From Sphingomonadales bacterium (GTDB lineage Bacteria; Bacteroidota; Bacteroidia; UBA7662): 64,000 nucleotides of DNA. The stretch covers positions 1-64,000 of the forward strand of contig VHAX01000007.1 in NCBI GenBank assembly GCA_016872215.1, read 5' to 3'. The stretch's first letter is position 1; each line of letters begins with the position of its first letter. The notes beneath the pieces are model-generated. The model saw nothing but the letters and a program-made list of their open reading frames with translations. It was not told where the DNA came from and searched no databases. The translations under genes and the position numbers were made by a program. Below are positions 62,309 to 64,000 of the stretch, piece by piece.

Positions 62309-63249
62309 ACTGTCTCAAAACAATCTATCAAATCCGAAAAATCGCTCATGAGAGTGACCCCATGAAGGGAATTCTCCGACGATGCATTTAGGGCAGATTT
62401 TCCTGAGGCTAAAATTTCAGTCTGGGGGAAATCAGTACACAATTGCATCAAATAATCAGCAGCGGTTATGTCAACCTGCGCCGATGTTAAAATACACAAA
62501 AGCGCCTGTGGCTTGTAGGTCAAATAGATCGTTTTGAGATCACAATAGGGCACATTCGCCCCTAAATATACTGTATGGTGGCCTCTGGATCGAATCACGT
62601 AATGGGCAAAAAGAAGTCCCAGTTCGTGAAATTCATCTTCTGGCAGAAAGAGCAGGTATTTTCTGGAATTCTCGTGCTCAGCAAAATCGATTTGGTCGAT
62701 CGAAACAATCAGCTTCTGACGGATCAAATGGGTTATGAAATGCTCATGAGCTGGGGTTATGGTTCCGGTCTGCCACATGAAACCGATGGCCCGAAAAAAT
62801 GGAAAAACTATATCGAGCATGACCCGCTCCAAGCCCGAATCCCGAATAAATACGGAGAGTAGCTGAGTGAAACCCGGCTCATTGAGCTGCAGCATGTGCA
62901 TGGTGAGCGATTGGATGCGGATTTCATTGCCAGTGCAGGTCAGACTCAGGTCCAATACCCGGCTCGACAATTCCTCCTCACTCATCCGGGCCAAAACCGA
63001 TACTTTGTAGCCTTGTTGACTCAAGTAAGACAGGTTGAGCAGTTTTCTGAGATCAGTTTCATTATAGTATCTGATGTTTCCAGGGGTGCGACGGGGCTCG
63101 AACATTTGGAATCTTTGTTCCCACATCCGAATGGTGTGTGCCTTCACACCACTCAAAACCTCCATATCTTTGATTGAGAACTGTTTCACCCCAACAAAAC
63201 ACCCTATTGGGATTTTTGTTTTCCGTGGCTCCTTCTTTATCATCAACAT
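62302..63249 (-). CDS. MerR-type regulator with B12-binding domain (CarH/LitR-like photoreceptor)
   Basis: A 315-residue regulator. Residues about 22-90 are a MerR helix-turn-helix (FSIKDMEVLSGVKAHTIRMW, then RYYNETDLRKLLNLSYLSQQ). The rest is a B12-binding domain: the light-sensing helical cap motif W-x9-EH is Trp159...Glu169-His170 (WQTGTITPAHEHFI), and the cobalamin site is Glu206-Phe-His208-Glu-Leu-Gly211 (the ExHxxG variant of DxHxxG), with HTVYLGANVP following. Such proteins (CarH, LitR) bind adenosylcobalamin, repress carotenoid genes in the dark, and release DNA when light breaks the Co-C bond. Co-transcription with crtZ fits. Light sensing itself is inferred, not shown. Confidence 0.9.
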   Translation of the reverse strand: MLMIKKEPRKTKIPIGCFVGVKQFSIKDMEVLSGVKAHTIRMWEQRFQMFEPRRTPGNIRYYNETDLRKLLNLSYLSQQGYKVSVLARMSEEELSSRVLDLSLTCTGNEIRIQSLTMHMLQLNEPGFTQLLSVFIRDSGLERVMLDIVFPFFRAIGFMWQTGTITPAHEHFITHLIRQKLIVSIDQIDFAEHENSRKYLLFLPEDEFHELGLLFAHYVIRSRGHHTVYLGANVPYCDLKTIYLTYKPQALLCILTSAQVDITAADYLMQLCTDFPQTEILASGKSALNASSENSLHGVTLMSDFSDLIDCFETVC

Positions 63250-63376
63250 ATTCTGTTGGATCTAAATATGATTGAAATTATATCCTAAACCACTACGATC
63301 CGGCTTATGGTTTTACCGAAATAACCTTGCGCGCTTTGTAGAAAACCGCTATAATTGTCCGTCAATTGAATAGAAT

Positions 63377-63913
63377 ATGAATCGCACATCTATCATTCAA
63401 ATAGCCTTGTTTTTGGTCGTTGTGGTACTCTCCTATATGTTGGTGGAGGAGATCGCTGAACCCATACGATTCGAAAAAGAACGTGACAGGCGCTATGCAC
63501 ATGTCATCGATCGTTTGAAACTCATTCGTGACGCACAGGTAGCTTATCGGGAGGTTAAGGGGCAGTTTGCCGACAATTGGGATTCGCTGATGATTGTTGC
63601 CCGTGACGGCAAGTTTAAGGTGATTAAAGTAATCGGTAACCCTGACGACTCGCTTGACATTCTCAAGGGAATAGAATACGAAACGATATATGTAAGCATC
63701 AAGGACTCCATTTTCAGGGACAAATCGATAGATTCATTGCCGTTTATTCCCTTTACCGATGGTAAAAAATTTGAACTGAGGGCTGGAAAAATTAAAAAAG
63801 GTGCGGTGGAAATCAGCGTTTTTGAAGTAGAAGATACAGCACCCTTCGATACCAGAAAGGTGTTGAGGGTAGGTTCCATGACCGATGCCAGCCTCTCTGG
63901 AAATTGGGAATGA
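63377..63913 (+). CDS. hypothetical membrane-anchored protein
   Basis: A 178-residue protein: one N-terminal helix (IIQIALFLVVVVLSYMLVEE, about 5-24), then a charged helical stretch (FEKERDRRYAHVIDRLKLIR, about 32-51) and QVAYREVKGQFADNWDSLMI, a pattern like the helical stalk of pilin- or secretion-related proteins. The C-terminal half (VEISVFEVEDTAPFDTRKVL) looks beta-rich. I do not recognise a named family. The next gene starts inside its end, and the upstream merR gene is divergent. Confidence 0.75.
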   Translation: MNRTSIIQIALFLVVVVLSYMLVEEIAEPIRFEKERDRRYAHVIDRLKLIRDAQVAYREVKGQFADNWDSLMIVARDGKFKVIKVIGNPDDSLDILKGIEYETIYVSIKDSIFRDKSIDSLPFIPFTDGKKFELRAGKIKKGAVEISVFEVEDTAPFDTRKVLRVGSMTDASLSGNWE

Positions 63914-64000
63914 CCCAAGCTTCTGGCTCTGGTCGGCTCAGAATCTGGAAGAATTAACATCAGCCCAAAAATCCTTTCGGCTGGTTTTAACCATCGGGCA
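63885..64000 (+). CDS. DUF3822-like protein, N-terminal part (partial at right edge)
   Basis: A frame that opens with ATG at 63885 and runs off the right edge: MPASLEIGNDPSFWLWSAQN, then LEELTSAQKSFRLVLTIG. The ordering (a short lead, a polar helix, then SFRLVLTIG as a first beta strand) resembles the N-terminus of DUF3822 proteins (an FtsA/hexokinase-like fold found in Bacteroidota). It overlaps the preceding gene by 29 bp. With only 38 residues visible the call is weak. Confidence 0.45.
   Translation, partial: MPASLEIGNDPSFWLWSAQNLEELTSAQKSFRLVLTIG

Noticed and set aside
1-64000. tRNA, rRNA, CRISPR, riboswitch or transposon
   Set aside because: I looked in the intergenic gaps for T-loop motifs, regular spaced repeats, conserved riboswitch cores and transposase signatures and found nothing I could support.

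Overview
The window looks like a chromosomal segment of a pigmented, probably gliding member of the Bacteroidota; the order cannot be fixed from sequence alone (Chitinophagales- or Saprospirales-like is a guess). The grounds are a complete type IX secretion/gliding block (porP-gldK-gldL-gldM-gldN), a secreted esterase with a T9SS C-terminal signal, fused SecDF, a fused FtcD, a SusC-style TonB receptor, small phylum-typical families (Lacal_2735, DUF2911, DUF4296, DUF4271, DUF2520, FISUMP) and promoters of the TTTG/TAnnTTTG type. No rRNA, tRNA, CRISPR array, prophage or insertion sequence was recognised.

Layout. 1-4.5 kb: end of a FISUMP-domain protein, an OstA/LptA-like protein, then a glycosyltransferase-flippase pair. 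4.5-10.2 kb: histidine-degradation FtcD, divergent from ccmE-ccmF-DUF2520 and a small Lacal_2735 gene. 10.2-18.4 kb: TonB receptor, carotenoid ketolase CrtW behind a glutathione peroxidase, MtgA, secreted esterase, LptF/G and EamA. 18.4-24.3 kb: DUF58 protein, a wrecked rlmI-type methyltransferase and SecDF. 24.4-33 kb: ABC-F ATPase, a sodium:solute symporter with a PIG-L deacetylase, a DUF2911 protein and enoyl-CoA hydratase. 33-40.3 kb: carotenoid cluster (ECF sigma factor, crtI, crtB, crtD, cruF, then an AIM24-like gene) and a SRPBCC gene. 40.3-43.8 kb: a decay zone with two broken photolyase/cryptochrome genes around an intact proline dehydrogenase. 43.8-54.4 kb: orphan CoA-transferase subunit, MutS2, YggS, two gene remnants, TyrS, kynurenine monooxygenase with a cyclase-family hydrolase nearby, and HemW. 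54.4-61.7 kb: gldN-gldM-gldL-gldK-porP-hemD-DUF4271, all on the minus strand. 61.8-64 kb: crtZ with a CarH-like B12 photoreceptor regulator, then a small membrane protein and the start of a DUF3822-like gene.

How the parts fit. CrtB, CrtI, CruF, CrtD, CrtW and CrtZ are all present and intact. Together they would make a ketolated, hydroxylated monocyclic carotenoid such as flexixanthin, provided a lycopene cyclase is encoded elsewhere. The CarH-like regulator beside crtZ and an ECF sigma factor above crtI suggest light control. The sigma-factor promoter carries three copies of a 10-bp motif in alternating orientation, a strong operator candidate.

The most striking feature is selective decay. 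Both an FeS-type photolyase/cryptochrome and a DASH-type cryptochrome are pseudogenes, while the pigment pathway and its presumed light sensor remain open. A methyltransferase gene and several smaller remnants have also decayed, so this lineage appears to be losing genes by point mutation and deletion rather than by transposition.
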